Of a stretch of DNA of 64,000 nt, positions 55,341-64,000 are shown in pieces. The notes below the pieces were generated by a model. It had not been told where the DNA came from, made no database searches, and was given only the letters and a program-made list of their open reading frames with translations. Position numbers and translations under genes: made by a program. The stretch comes from Proteiniphilum propionicum (GTDB lineage: Bacteria > Bacteroidota > Bacteroidia > Bacteroidales > Dysgonomonadaceae): NCBI RefSeq assembly GCF_022267555.1, contig NZ_CP073586.1:2223501-2287500 (forward strand), written 5' to 3'. Every line of letters starts with the position of its first letter. Position 1 is the stretch's first letter.

Positions 55341-58300
55341 ATGGTGAAAAGATTGAGATTTTTGACAGTAGCTCTTTTTGTGATGCTTGCTGCTGTGATG
55401 CAAGCTCAGGTAACCAATTCCAGTATGAGCGGACGGGTTACCGATGCTGAGGGGGCCGTTATCGGTGCAACGGTGATTGCTACACACCAATCTTCAGGAA
55501 CAACTTATGGTACTGTAACCAACTTGGAGGGCCGCTTCAACCTAAACGGTATGCGAGTAGGCGGACCGTATACCGTAGAAATTTCTTACATCGGATATGG
55601 TACAAGCACAACCAACAACATAACGTTGAGTTTAGGTGAGAACTATGTATTGAATGTGGTGCTCTCTGAAGAAGCCACTTCGTTGGATGAGATTGTGGTT
55701 ACTGCACTTCGCACCAAATTTTCCACAGAGAAAACTGGGGCAGTGACCAATATTACCAATGACCAGATCGCTAATTTGCCTACTGTAAGCCGCAGTATTA
55801 TGGACGTTACCCGTCTTTCACCTTATGGAGGCAATGGCATGAGCTTTGCCGGCACCGATGGCCGTACGGCTAACTTTACTGTGGATGGAGCTAATTTCAA
55901 CAATAACTTTGGTTTGAGTGACAGGCTCCCTGGTGGAGGCAATCCTATCTCTCTTGAAGCGATTGAAGAATTGCAGGTTGTTATCGCTCCATACGATGTT
56001 CGTCAGACCAACTTTATCGGGGGCGGCGTGAACGCCATTACTAAATCGGGCACAAATACTTTCAAAGCCACCGCATACGTATATCATAGGAATGAGAACC
56101 TGAGGGGTGATGCGGTGAAAGGCCAGCAGATTCAGGGTGCCCGTGAGAAAGACCGTAATACCACCTACGGTTTCACTATTGGTGGTCCCATTATTAAAAA
56201 TAAATTGTTTTTCTTCGTAAACGGAGAAATGGCTAAAATACCAACAATTGCCAATCGTTGGAGAGCTTCAATAAATGGTGTGGCAGATCCGGACAATTAT
56301 ATCTCCCGCACAACCGAAAGTGATCTGAAGAGAGTTTCAGATTTCGTGCGAAGTGAATATGGATACGAAACGGGATCTTACACTAGTTTTCCAGCGGATG
56401 AAAGCAATAGCAAACTTCTTGCTCGTTTGGATTGGAACATCAACAACCAGCATCGCCTGGCTCTGCGTTATAACTACACCAAAAACCTTTCATGGATATC
56501 ACCCAATGCAACCTCCATGGACGGGGGTACCCGTGTGTCGGAGGCCAGAATGTCTAAAGCCTCCATGGCTTTTGCCAACTCTATGTATTCAATGGACAAC
56601 CTGGTTCATTCATTCTCTTTCGATTTGAACAGCCGCTTGTCTGACAACCTTTCTAACCAATTTCTGGCTACTTTCTCAAAGCTTGACGATCTTCGTGGAA
56701 CGAATTCAACAGAGTTCCCTTTCATTGATATTTTAAAAAAAGATGCGGAAAATAACGATCAAGCCTATATGTCTCTGGGATATGAACTTTTCACCTGGAA
56801 CAACGGTGTTCACAACAACGTGTTGAACATCAAGGATGAGTTGACCCACTTTATGGGGAATCACAAAATCGTGGGAGGTATAGCATACGAATATAAGATG
56901 GCGGATAATGCTTATATGCGTAACGGCACCGGATATTATCGCTACACTAGTCTTGACGACTTTTTAAACGGAGGAGTACCTGAAATTGTAAACCTTACCT
57001 ATGGTTACGATGGCAAAAGCAATCCTGCCGCTCGCGTGAGAACGAACAAAATCGGTGCATACGCACAGGATGATTGGAGTGTTAGTGAAATACTCAAACT
57101 TTCATATGGACTCCGTATAGATGGGTTGTTCTTCAACAACAGTGACCTGATGACGAACAAAGCGATCTACGATATTGATTATTCCGGCCGTCATATCGAC
57201 ACCGGTAAATGGCCTTCTGCAAGTGTTATTCTCTCTCCTCGTGTTGGTTTTGTATGGGATACCTATGGAGACAAGAGCCTGAAAGTGCGTGGAGGTACCG
57301 GTCTCTTCTCCGGAAACCTGCCTCTTGTGTTTTTTACCAATATGCCTACCAACGGCGGGATGGTGCAGTATCAGGCACAAATAAATGGCAAGACCAAAGT
57401 TTATGATGGGAAGACACAGAAAATTGTTAAAGGGTACGAGGGCTATAGTGGTTCGTACACTACGGACGCTGATGGAAACAGATTTGTTGATATGACGCAG
57501 TTTGCCGGCGGCCTTGTCACGGATGACAACGGAAAAGCGACCATCTCTGCCCTTTATAATAAATTGGCTTCATTGGGTTATCCTACAACCATATCACCTG
57601 AAGACGGGACGGTTCCTTCGGCGATTGCAGCCGTAGATCCGGATTTTAAAATGCCACAAGTATGGAAAACATCGCTTGCCGTTGACTATGCATTACCAAC
57701 CTCTTTCCCATCGTCGGTAACGGTAGAAGGAATCTTTAACAAAACCATCAACGGTGTTTCTATTTCCGACTGGAGCACTCCATCGGTAGGTGGTTTTGCC
57801 CGTTTCAACGGCGTGGACAATCGCCCGATTTATCCCGATGGTTATCGTACCGGTACCAAGGCATTTGTGCTGGAAAACACCAGTCGGGGTTATGGCTGGT
57901 CGACCAATATCACCCTCAACGCCCAACCAACAGAATCGCTCAGCCTGATGGCAGCGTACACACATACAGTTGCTAAAGACGTAACCGGTATGCCCGGATC
58001 GAACGCTGAATCTGCATTTACATACGTTCCAACAGTAGAAGGGCCCAACCACATCAAGCTGCACAACTCGCAGTACAACACACCCGATCGTCTCGTAGCT
58101 TCGTTGACTACCCACGACAAGAGCGGTAATCACTATAGCCTGATCTATGAAGGATGGCGCGGTGGGGCAAACTATTCCTACATGATGGTTAACGATATAA
58201 ATGGCGACGGTTACAATTACGATGCGATCTACGTGCCTACTGACGATGAAGTCGCAAAGAACCAATTCCGCTTTGTCTCGGAAGGCGACAAAACGCGTTT

Positions 58301-58697
58301 TATGGACTATGTGCATGCCAATGATTATTTGAAAAACCAGCAAGGAAAGTATGCTGAAGCCTATAGCGTTTACTCACCCTGGGTACATCGTATCGACTTT
58401 AGCTACAAACACGATTTTGTTGTCAATACAGGCAAAGACAAGCATAAGCTACAGCTTAGCCTGGATGTAAAAAACGTGATGAACCTGTTCAACAATAGTT
58501 GGGGTGTGGCCAAATATTTGAATCCGGAAATAGGTACGGAAGCTCGTATCCTCAAATACGAAGGTGTTGATGCCGACGGTGTGGCTACATTCTCTACACC
58601 TGCTTCTATCAATGGCGATACCAAAACATTCACTCCAAGCTACTCTTTGGGGCAGTGCTGGTATGCTTCAATTGGTATCAAGTATATTTTCAACTAA
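55341..58697 (+). CDS. Oar-like TonB-dependent receptor with carboxypeptidase-like domain
   Basis: The 1118-residue protein has a signal peptide (LRFLTVALFVMLAAVMQAQV), a carboxypeptidase-like regulatory domain (MSGRVTDAEGAVIGATVIAT), a TonB box (TSLDEIVVTALRTKF), a plug (IMDVTRLSPYGGNGMSFAGT, YDVRQTNFIGGGVNAITKSG) and a long barrel (ASIGIKYIFN at the end). It belongs to the Oar group rather than SusC; there is no SusD partner. Oar-type receptors are linked to export or uptake of proteins and large ligands. It is followed by an OB-fold-like lipoprotein gene 17 bases after its stop, so the pair is an operon. Ligand unknown. Confidence 0.9.
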   Translation: MVKRLRFLTVALFVMLAAVMQAQVTNSSMSGRVTDAEGAVIGATVIATHQSSGTTYGTVTNLEGRFNLNGMRVGGPYTVEISYIGYGTSTTNNITLSLGENYVLNVVLSEEATSLDEIVVTALRTKFSTEKTGAVTNITNDQIANLPTVSRSIMDVTRLSPYGGNGMSFAGTDGRTANFTVDGANFNNNFGLSDRLPGGGNPISLEAIEELQVVIAPYDVRQTNFIGGGVNAITKSGTNTFKATAYVYHRNENLRGDAVKGQQIQGAREKDRNTTYGFTIGGPIIKNKLFFFVNGEMAKIPTIANRWRASINGVADPDNYISRTTESDLKRVSDFVRSEYGYETGSYTSFPADESNSKLLARLDWNINNQHRLALRYNYTKNLSWISPNATSMDGGTRVSEARMSKASMAFANSMYSMDNLVHSFSFDLNSRLSDNLSNQFLATFSKLDDLRGTNSTEFPFIDILKKDAENNDQAYMSLGYELFTWNNGVHNNVLNIKDELTHFMGNHKIVGGIAYEYKMADNAYMRNGTGYYRYTSLDDFLNGGVPEIVNLTYGYDGKSNPAARVRTNKIGAYAQDDWSVSEILKLSYGLRIDGLFFNNSDLMTNKAIYDIDYSGRHIDTGKWPSASVILSPRVGFVWDTYGDKSLKVRGGTGLFSGNLPLVFFTNMPTNGGMVQYQAQINGKTKVYDGKTQKIVKGYEGYSGSYTTDADGNRFVDMTQFAGGLVTDDNGKATISALYNKLASLGYPTTISPEDGTVPSAIAAVDPDFKMPQVWKTSLAVDYALPTSFPSSVTVEGIFNKTINGVSISDWSTPSVGGFARFNGVDNRPIYPDGYRTGTKAFVLENTSRGYGWSTNITLNAQPTESLSLMAAYTHTVAKDVTGMPGSNAESAFTYVPTVEGPNHIKLHNSQYNTPDRLVASLTTHDKSGNHYSLIYEGWRGGANYSYMMVNDINGDGYNYDAIYVPTDDEVAKNQFRFVSEGDKTRFMDYVHANDYLKNQQGKYAEAYSVYSPWVHRIDFSYKHDFVVNTGKDKHKLQLSLDVKNVMNLFNNSWGVAKYLNPEIGTEARILKYEGVDADGVATFSTPASINGDTKTFTPSYSLGQCWYASIGIKYIFN

Positions 58698-58714
58698 TTA
58701 AAAGTATAGACAAT

Positions 58715-60229
58715 ATGAAATTAAAATATATATTTCCATTATTCATCGCAATACTAACCTTGATGATTAGTTGTGCCGATGAAGAGAGTGTGACGCTGCT
58801 TGATGAAATTCAGGTATCGTCGTCCTACGTAGCTATCCCTATGAAAGGCGGTTCCACAAGCATTACCGTAACGGCTAAAGAGAGCTGGACGGCAGAGAAA
58901 GTTACTACCGATAAAAATAAGGTCGAATGGTTGACGATATCGACAACCACGGGAAATGCCGGTGAAACAGAACTTACGTTCACCGCCCCGGAAGCCGTCG
59001 ATGGCCGCGCCGCGGAGGTGCTGCTTCATTGTGGAGGCAAAACGCAGCGAATCAACATCGGTCAAGGTGTAGTAAAAGCTACCGCAGCTAAGGTGGCTGA
59101 AGTGAATGCCGGTCCCGATGGAAAAACTTTCCGCGTAACGGGTGTTTGTACAAAAATTGAAAACACCACCTATGGCAACTGGTTTATTACCGACAAAACA
59201 GGTACGCTATATATTTATGGTACGCTTGACAAAAAGAACGCTGAGAAAAACTTCTTGAGTTTAGGGCTTGAAGTGGGCGATGAAGTAACCGTTGAAGGGC
59301 CGAAATCTACCTATAAAGGAACGCCCCAACTGGTAAAAGTAACGGTTGTCGAAATCAACAAATCACTGGTGAAAGTTGATTCTGTTGAAAACGAAGTGCT
59401 TCCTGTTGAAGGGGGTGAATTCACCGCATACCTTACCTGCAAAGGGCAGGGCGTATCGGTGGAAATTCCGGAAGATGCCAAATCATGGTTGTCAATTTCC
59501 TCCATCCAATCGGCAGGAACGAATGCTGTCGTGAAATTCAAGGCTGCTGCCAATACCGGGGGAGATCGTGGAACCATCCTCACATTCCGTACCACTGACG
59601 GATCTAAAGAGTATAGTACAGAAACAACGCTGAGCCAAAAAGGAGCCATTGTGAAAGCCTCGGTGGCAGAATTTATTGCTGCTGCAGTGGGCGACACGCA
59701 ATACCGTTTGACCGGTGTGATCACCAGCATTGCCCATGCAACCTATGGCAATTTATACATAAGAGATTTTTCTGGTGAAACCTATGTGTATGGTATCAAA
59801 GATTTCACAACTAAAGGTTTGAAAGTTGGTGACATCATCACCATTGTGGGCAAACGTGCCGAATATAAAGGTACTCCTCAGGTTGCTTCTGCCGTGTTGG
59901 AGAGCGTTATTCCGGTAACGGCTGCTACCATTGCCGAGGTGTTGACCAAACCCGATTCCAGCCAGGATTACTATATGGTAACCGGTGAAATTACATCGAT
60001 TGCTGATGCGGTGTACGGAAATCTATATTTGAAAGACGGCGGCAGTGAGATTTATCTGTATGGTTGTTATCCGGGGTATGGCGCAACCGGCGATGCCAGA
60101 AAGAACCTGTTGGCTACCAAAGGTATTAAGGTTGGAGATACATTAACCGTTATTGCGACTAAGAGTTCTTATAGTGGAGCAGCTCAACTTGCAAATGGTT
60201 TCTATTTCAGCCACGTAAGCGCAGAATAA
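58715..60229 (+). CDS. Lipoprotein with BACON domains and three OB-fold-like repeats
   Basis: The ATG at 58715 gives a lipoprotein signal (MKLKYIFPLFIAILTLMISC); a longer frame from 58655 lies inside the receptor gene. The 504-residue protein reads: BACON-like domain (about 25-120, KESWTAEKVTTDKNKVEWLT), an OB-like domain (FRVTGVCTKIENTTYGNWFI then GTLYIYGTLD), a second BACON-like domain (KSWLSISSIQSAGTNAVVKF), and two more OB-like domains (YRLTGVITSIAHATYGNLYI and YMVTGEITSIADAVYGNLYL). BACON domains bind glycans; OB folds bind nucleic acid or oligosaccharide. It is coupled to the TonB receptor, so it may present a ligand to it. No enzymatic motif is seen. Confidence 0.8.
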   Translation: MKLKYIFPLFIAILTLMISCADEESVTLLDEIQVSSSYVAIPMKGGSTSITVTAKESWTAEKVTTDKNKVEWLTISTTTGNAGETELTFTAPEAVDGRAAEVLLHCGGKTQRINIGQGVVKATAAKVAEVNAGPDGKTFRVTGVCTKIENTTYGNWFITDKTGTLYIYGTLDKKNAEKNFLSLGLEVGDEVTVEGPKSTYKGTPQLVKVTVVEINKSLVKVDSVENEVLPVEGGEFTAYLTCKGQGVSVEIPEDAKSWLSISSIQSAGTNAVVKFKAAANTGGDRGTILTFRTTDGSKEYSTETTLSQKGAIVKASVAEFIAAAVGDTQYRLTGVITSIAHATYGNLYIRDFSGETYVYGIKDFTTKGLKVGDIITIVGKRAEYKGTPQVASAVLESVIPVTAATIAEVLTKPDSSQDYYMVTGEITSIADAVYGNLYLKDGGSEIYLYGCYPGYGATGDARKNLLATKGIKVGDTLTVIATKSSYSGAAQLANGFYFSHVSAE

Positions 60230-60288
60230 ATAATACGTAACACTCGATAAGCAACGTAACATACAGCCTGAGTTGTGTTACAGATCAT

Positions 60289-60324
60289 AAACACCGCGTA
60301 ACAATAATTTGTTATGCGGTGTTT
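60289..60324 (+). terminator. Terminator after the OB-fold lipoprotein
   Basis: AAACACCGCGTAACAA (60289-60304) pairs with TTGTTATGCGGTGTTT (60309-60324), one mismatch, loop TAAT. No long T tract follows, but the position 60 bases past the stop supports a terminator. Confidence 0.65.
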
Positions 60325-60379
60325 ACTGTAGTCAGGTGAATACATTTTTTTGCTAATTTCTGTGTGGTTGTAATATTTT

Positions 60380-60411
60380 TTTGCCCATTTTCGCTAAAAA
60401 GAATATCTTTG
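60380..60411 (+). promoter_or_regulatory. Complete Bacteroidetes promoter (TTTG-N20-TATCTTTG)
   Basis: TTTG at 60380-60383 and TATCTTTG at 60404-60411 are separated by 20 bases, matching the -33/-7 consensus. Transcription would start near 60417 with a leader of about 100 bases to the CBM9-like gene. Confidence 0.75.
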
Positions 60412-60516
60412 AGGAAAAATTATGAGAATATCGTATAAAACACTCATGAGATGAAAATCACACAAGGTTATGATGAATGTCTTGTGTATTGACTCTTGAG
60501 TCTAATTTTTAATTAT

Positions 60517-61164
60517 ATGAAAACATTACAGGTGCCAAGACAAAATCTTTCACAACTTGAAACAGTATTCGATAAGATAAAGATGCTTCATGAAGCCGGA
60601 GCTGAGGCGCTTATCGATCAGGTGAACTGGAAGGAAGACTTCTCCAAAACCCTGCCCGTAATAGTGAGGGTAGCACATGACGGGGAAATGCTCTACCTTT
60701 TTTATATGGTAACGGGTGAGGCTGTCCGTGCAGTAAATACTGAAGACTTCGGATCGGTATGGGAAGATAGCTGTGTGGAATTCTTTATGCAACGTGAAGG
60801 AGAAAGCGGTTATCGCAATTTTGAGTGTAATGTGTTGGGAGTACTACTTTCACGCTCTCATGAAACAAGAGAAAAAGGAGTTCCTCAAACAGAAAATATG
60901 GCATCCATTTTCAGGCATGGCACCATCTGTCACAGATATGAAGGAGAAAGGCAGGTGAGCGACTGGACCATGTATCTTGAAATACCAAAAAAAGCATTGG
61001 GATTCGGTAACCATGAATCACTTTCCGGGCAAAAGATCAGAGCGAATTTCTACAAATGTGGCGATGAGACTCCCGAACCTCACTTTTTAAGCTGGAATCC
61101 TATCGACCTTCCTAAACCTAATTTTCATGTTCCTCAGTTTTTTGGACTATTAGAGCTAGAGTAA
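60517..61164 (+). CDS. CBM9-like carbohydrate-binding domain protein
   Basis: The ATG at 60517 is preferred to the TTG at 60496. The 215-residue protein lacks a signal peptide and has the CBM9-like beta-sandwich pattern, with VWEDSCVEFFMQREGESGYR and YLEIPKKALGFGNHESLSGQ and the terminal SWNPIDLPKPNFHVPQFFGL. Such domains bind sugars or esters in larger enzymes; standalone versions are common in Bacteroidetes and unexplained. It precedes the hexosamine-kinase-like gene by 41 bases, and both share the promoter at 60380-60411, so a link to hexosamine use is plausible. Confidence 0.8.
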   Translation: MKTLQVPRQNLSQLETVFDKIKMLHEAGAEALIDQVNWKEDFSKTLPVIVRVAHDGEMLYLFYMVTGEAVRAVNTEDFGSVWEDSCVEFFMQREGESGYRNFECNVLGVLLSRSHETREKGVPQTENMASIFRHGTICHRYEGERQVSDWTMYLEIPKKALGFGNHESLSGQKIRANFYKCGDETPEPHFLSWNPIDLPKPNFHVPQFFGLLELE

Positions 61165-61205
61165 CCAGTTGAGAGTAGATATTTTTAAACAGATTTAAAA
61201 TATTA

Positions 61206-62303
61206 ATGACAGATCATATGAACAAACTAAAAGAGATTGTATTTCAATTCATCGGACACGATGACAACGTGGAAATTAAACCGTTAGGAAAAGGGCACAT
61301 AAACGATTCTTACAAAGTGGTAACAACTGGTAAAGAGTATGTGCTGCAACGCATTAATCACCATATTTTTAAAAATGTTTCTGAATTACAGAATAATATC
61401 TTCAGGGTAACCAACCATATCCGTAAAAAACTTCAGGGAAAAGGGGTTACGGATATAGAACGAAAGGTGCTAACAATGGTTCCTACTCAAGAAAGGGCAT
61501 TGTATTACAAAGATGATTCGGGTAATTACTGGAGAATGATGGATTTTATAAAAGATAGCAAGAGCTACGATGATATAAATCCAGAACTGGCTTATCGTGC
61601 CGGAATGGCTTTCGGAGATTTTCAGAAGATGCTTTCCGATCTTCCGGGAGAACCGCTGTTTGAAACCATTCCAAACTTCCACAATATGGAATCACGTTTG
61701 GAGACTTTTAAAGAGGCTGTGAAGGCCGACAAGGCAGGGCGACTGAAAGAAGTGTCCGGTCTGGTAAAGGAGATTGAAGATCGTGCTGAAGAGATGTGCA
61801 AGGCGGAGAGATTGCACAGGGAAGGGAAACTTCCGAAACGTACAAATCATTGTGATACAAAGGTAAATAATGTTCTGTTCGACGAAAACGATCATGTGTT
61901 ATGCGTGGTAGACCTTGATACTGTGATGCCGGGTTTTGTACTTTCCGACTTTGGCGATTTTATTCGTACAGGGGCCAATAAAGGAGCTGAAGATGATAAA
62001 AATCTCGATAACGTATCAGTTGATCTGGAAATCTTTGAAGCATATGCCAAAGGCTATCTGCAAAAAGCTTCTTCATTCCTTACTGATGTGGAAATTGAAA
62101 ATCTTGCTTTTGGTTCAAAATTGCTTACATATATGCAGACTGTACGCTTTTTTACCGATTACATTGATGGAGATACTTATTATAAGATCGCTTATCCCGA
62201 GCATAATCTGGTGCGTACCAAAGCACAGTTTAAACTGTTGCAGAGCCTGGAGGAAAATTTTGATGAGATGCAGAATATTGTAATGAAAGCTGCTGTAAAG
62301 TAG
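61206..62303 (+). CDS. N-acetylhexosamine-1-kinase-like aminoglycoside-phosphotransferase-family enzyme
   Basis: The 365-residue protein has the APH fold: LGKGHINDSYKVVTTGKEYV at the nucleotide loop, RTNHCDTKVNNVLFDENDHV with the catalytic Asp/Asn of Brenner's motif, and CVVDLDTVMPGFVLSDFGDF with the metal-binding Asp. The pattern matches NahK of the lacto-N-biose/galacto-N-biose pathway, which phosphorylates free GlcNAc or GalNAc at C1 in the cytoplasm. Other kinases of the fold are possible. It is downstream of the CBM9-like gene. It starts at ATG 61206; a second ATG at 61218 is possible. Confidence 0.82.
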   Translation: MTDHMNKLKEIVFQFIGHDDNVEIKPLGKGHINDSYKVVTTGKEYVLQRINHHIFKNVSELQNNIFRVTNHIRKKLQGKGVTDIERKVLTMVPTQERALYYKDDSGNYWRMMDFIKDSKSYDDINPELAYRAGMAFGDFQKMLSDLPGEPLFETIPNFHNMESRLETFKEAVKADKAGRLKEVSGLVKEIEDRAEEMCKAERLHREGKLPKRTNHCDTKVNNVLFDENDHVLCVVDLDTVMPGFVLSDFGDFIRTGANKGAEDDKNLDNVSVDLEIFEAYAKGYLQKASSFLTDVEIENLAFGSKLLTYMQTVRFFTDYIDGDTYYKIAYPEHNLVRTKAQFKLLQSLEENFDEMQNIVMKAAVK

Positions 62304-62358
62304 TTTGATTTGGAATATCGTATTTCAAACTTCTGATAATAAATATATAGATTAAAAC

Positions 62359-62399
62359 AAGCGGTGTAAGAAAAATTTACTATCTTTGCACCGCTTTAT
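62359..62399 (+). terminator. Terminator hairpin with a promoter box in its loop
   Basis: AAGCGGTG (62359-62366) pairs with CACCGCTT (62389-62396) and is followed by TATTTTG. The loop contains TATCTTTG at 62381-62388, a -7 box for the yceD operon. It lies 55 bases after the kinase stop. Confidence 0.6.
62381..62388 (+). promoter_or_regulatory. Bacteroidetes -7 box (TATCTTTG) of the yceD-rpmF unit
   Basis: TATCTTTG matches TAnnTTTG, 26 bases before the GTG start of yceD. No clear TTTG sits 20 bases upstream. Confidence 0.55.
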
Positions 62400-62414
62400 T
62401 TTGAGTAGAAAAAA

Positions 62415-62999
62415 GTGGCAAAGTATAGCTTGTACAATATTTCCCTGAAAAATCTTTCCGCGGGGATTCATACTTTTGAGTATGACCTGGATAGGAAATA
62501 TTTTGAAACCATCGATGGCGATGAAGTGAAGAAAGGGAACGTGAAGGTGACGGTAAACGTGAAAAGAACGTCATCTACTTTCGAATTAAATATAGTTTTG
62601 AAAGGCGTTATTCAGGTCCCCTGTACACGGTGTTTAGATGATATGGACCTGGAAGTGGATTCTAAAAACAGGCTGATAGTGAAATTCGGAAAAGAGTATT
62701 CCGAAGAGAGCGACGAGATCGTAATCATCCCCGAGGACGAAGGGGAGATAAACATTGCCTGGTTTCTTTATGAATTTGTTGCTCTGGCTATCCCTATAAA
62801 ACATGTGCATCCTGCAGGAGAATGTAACAGGACTGTGTATTCGAAATTGCGCAAACATCGTGCTGTAAGTTCCGATGAGGATGAAGAAGAAGGCGAGGCT
62901 GCCGATGAAGACAACTATCCGGATGATGATGATGATGATACACAAGCAAACGATCCCCGATGGGATACCCTCAAAGGATTGAATTTAGACGAGAATTGA
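62415..62999 (+). CDS. yceD: YceD/DUF177 protein
   Basis: The start is GTG at 62415; the next in-frame ATG would cut the domain. The 194-residue protein has the DUF177 core: LKGVIQVPCTRCLDDMDLEV with the Cys pair and DEGEINIAWFLYEFVALAIP with HVHPAGEC. The C-terminal 50 residues are acidic (SSDEDEEEGEAADEDN then DDDDDD), typical of this family in Bacteroidetes. In plants and bacteria YceD affects 23S rRNA accumulation. The next gene encodes ribosomal protein L32, 28 bases downstream, the conserved yceD-rpmF pair. Confidence 0.9.
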   Translation: MAKYSLYNISLKNLSAGIHTFEYDLDRKYFETIDGDEVKKGNVKVTVNVKRTSSTFELNIVLKGVIQVPCTRCLDDMDLEVDSKNRLIVKFGKEYSEESDEIVIIPEDEGEINIAWFLYEFVALAIPIKHVHPAGECNRTVYSKLRKHRAVSSDEDEEEGEAADEDNYPDDDDDDTQANDPRWDTLKGLNLDEN

Positions 63000-63027
63000 T
63001 TATATAACAGTAAAATTAAATATACAA

Positions 63028-63213
63028 ATGGCACATCCAAAAAGAAGACAGTCTTCTGCAAGACAAGGAAAAAGAAGATCACACGACCATGCCAAACTGC
63101 CCACAATGGCAATTTGTCCAAACTGTGGTGCATGGCATATATATCACACAGTTTGCAATGAGTGCGGCTACTATAGAGGAAAATTGGCTATAGAAAAAAA
63201 TGTGACGGCATAA
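63028..63213 (+). CDS. rpmF: 50S ribosomal protein L32
   Basis: The 61-residue protein is standard L32: MAHPKRRQSSARQGKRRSHD at the N-terminus and the zinc-binding CPNC with CNEC later (ICPNCGAWHIYHTVCNECGY). It is part of the large ribosomal subunit. It follows yceD and is terminated by the strong hairpin at 63246-63281. Confidence 0.97.
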   Translation: MAHPKRRQSSARQGKRRSHDHAKLPTMAICPNCGAWHIYHTVCNECGYYRGKLAIEKNVTA

Positions 63214-63245
63214 TTATTCCTAAATACAATTTTTCGAAATAAAAG

Positions 63246-63281
63246 ACCCTGAAATGTCATGATAACTTTCAGGGTTTTTTT
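63246..63281 (+). terminator. rpmF terminator
   Basis: ACCCTGAAA (63246-63254) pairs with TTTCAGGGT (63267-63275), followed by seven T. It lies 33 bases after the rpmF stop, so fabH must have its own promoter or rely on read-through. Confidence 0.9.
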
Positions 63282-63303
63282 CTCACAAATAATTTATACG
63301 ACG

Positions 63304-64000
63304 ATGAAACGACTAAATGCCGTAATCACCGGTATAACAGCAAGTGTACCCGACTACATATTAACCAACGAGGAGCTCTCAACAATGGTGGATACATCGG
63401 ATGAGTGGATAATGACACGTGTTGGAATTAAAGAAAGACGAATCCTTAAGGGTGAACAACAGGGTATTTCGGTGTTAGGAACAAAGGCAGTGAAAGAGTT
63501 ACTGGCAAAAACCGGGACACTTCCGGAGGAGGTAGAGGCTGTTGTTTTTGCAACTTCAACGCCCGATCATATTTTTCCTTCCGCAGCTTCCATAGTTGCA
63601 GAGAACGCAGGTATCAAAAATGCCTTCTGTTTCGATATGGAAGTAGCATGTTCCGGTTTTATATATGGATTGGAAATATGTAACGGATTAATCAAAACAG
63701 GGAAATACAAGAAAATTATTTTACTAGCAGGCGATAAAATGTCTTCCATAACCGATTATAAGGACCGTACAACATGTCCTCTGTTCGGTGATGCTGCAGG
63801 AGCTGTACTTATTGAACCTACCGAAGAAGAGTTGGGAATTATTGATGTTAAACTTCACACAGATGGATCGGGGTATCAGCCGCTGCAGATGAAGGCCGGT
63901 GGAAGCAGATTCCCGGCAACTCATGAAACGGTTGATAAATCGGAACATACAGTGAAACAGGATGGTAAAGTGGTGTTTAAAAATGCGGTTTCTCGAATGG
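63304..64000 (+). CDS. fabH: 3-oxoacyl-ACP synthase III, 3' partial
   Basis: The ATG at 63304 opens a frame that runs to the window end (about 232 residues seen). [20 protein letters not shown] is the family start, [19 protein letters not shown] follows, and the catalytic Cys116 lies in [35 protein letters not shown] is the conserved central region; the His and Asn of the triad lie beyond the window. FabH starts fatty acid synthesis by condensing acetyl-CoA with malonyl-ACP. The yceD-rpmF-fabH order is typical in this phylum. Confidence 0.93.
   Translation, partial: MKRLNAVITGITASVPDYILTNEELSTMVDTSDEWIMTRVGIKERRILKGEQQGISVLGTKAVKELLAKTGTLPEEVEAVVFATSTPDHIFPSAASIVAENAGIKNAFCFDMEVACSGFIYGLEICNGLIKTGKYKKIILLAGDKMSSITDYKDRTTCPLFGDAAGAVLIEPTEEELGIIDVKLHTDGSGYQPLQMKAGGSRFPATHETVDKSEHTVKQDGKVVFKNAVSRM

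Overview
The window looks like a chromosome segment of a Bacteroidales bacterium, probably of the Dysgonomonadaceae/Porphyromonadaceae type. The placement rests on SusC/SusD pairs, FecI/FecR regulation, many -CS lipoprotein signals, the yceD-rpmF-fabH order, a RND-TolC set and Bacteroidetes promoter boxes of the form TTTG-N20-TAnnTTTG. It is an inference from gene content. No rRNA, tRNA, CRISPR array, prophage or intact insertion sequence was seen.

Layout. 1-5025: heavy-metal-type RND efflux operon (adaptor, cut by the window edge; pump; TolC-like channel). 5114-7251: a nitroreductase missing most of its signal peptide, an outer-membrane protein of unknown role and a decayed fragment of another efflux adaptor. 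7236-10117: a NapH/NapG-like iron-sulfur fusion with a long tetranucleotide repeat upstream, and a DUF362 protein. 10338-13148: tight operon of an ECF-type S component, a phosphoribosyltransferase and a TonB receptor. 13650-38780: large polysaccharide utilisation locus (PUL), all on the minus strand. 39429-48246: small membrane protein, GNAT acetyltransferase, FrnE-like DsbA protein, ClpC, an iron/cobalamin-type ABC permease and binding protein without an ATPase, AI-2E exporter family protein and DUF2007. 48389-54953: SDR, S9 peptidase, DUF192 protein, groES-groEL. 55341-62303: Oar-like TonB receptor, BACON/OB-fold-like lipoprotein, CBM9-like protein and an N-acetylhexosamine-kinase-like enzyme. 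62415-64000: yceD, rpmF and fabH (cut by the window edge).

The PUL reads 5' to 3' on the minus strand as: ECF sigma, FecR anti-sigma, SusC with an STN domain, SusD, DUF5018/DUF4623-like surface lipoprotein, two paralogous TIM-barrel-like lipoproteins flanking an ADP-ribosylglycohydrolase-fold lipoprotein, a frameshifted Gfo/Idh/MocA oxidoreductase, GH127, a TIM-barrel isomerase-like protein, a heparan-acetyltransferase-like membrane protein, two more Gfo/Idh/MocA oxidoreductases and a HEAT-DUF1080-DUF1080 protein. The exported oxidoreductases, isomerase-like protein and DUF1080 protein fit an oxidative (3-keto-sugar) route of glycoside cleavage in the periplasm, combined with a classical beta-L-arabinofuranosidase-family enzyme. 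The substrate cannot be read from sequence.

The most unusual items are that PUL with its ADP-ribosylglycohydrolase module, the TonB/phosphoribosyltransferase/ECF operon, the tetranucleotide repeat before the iron-sulfur gene, a 34-bp perfect palindrome, a 17-bp periodic array before groES, and gene relics in several spacers.
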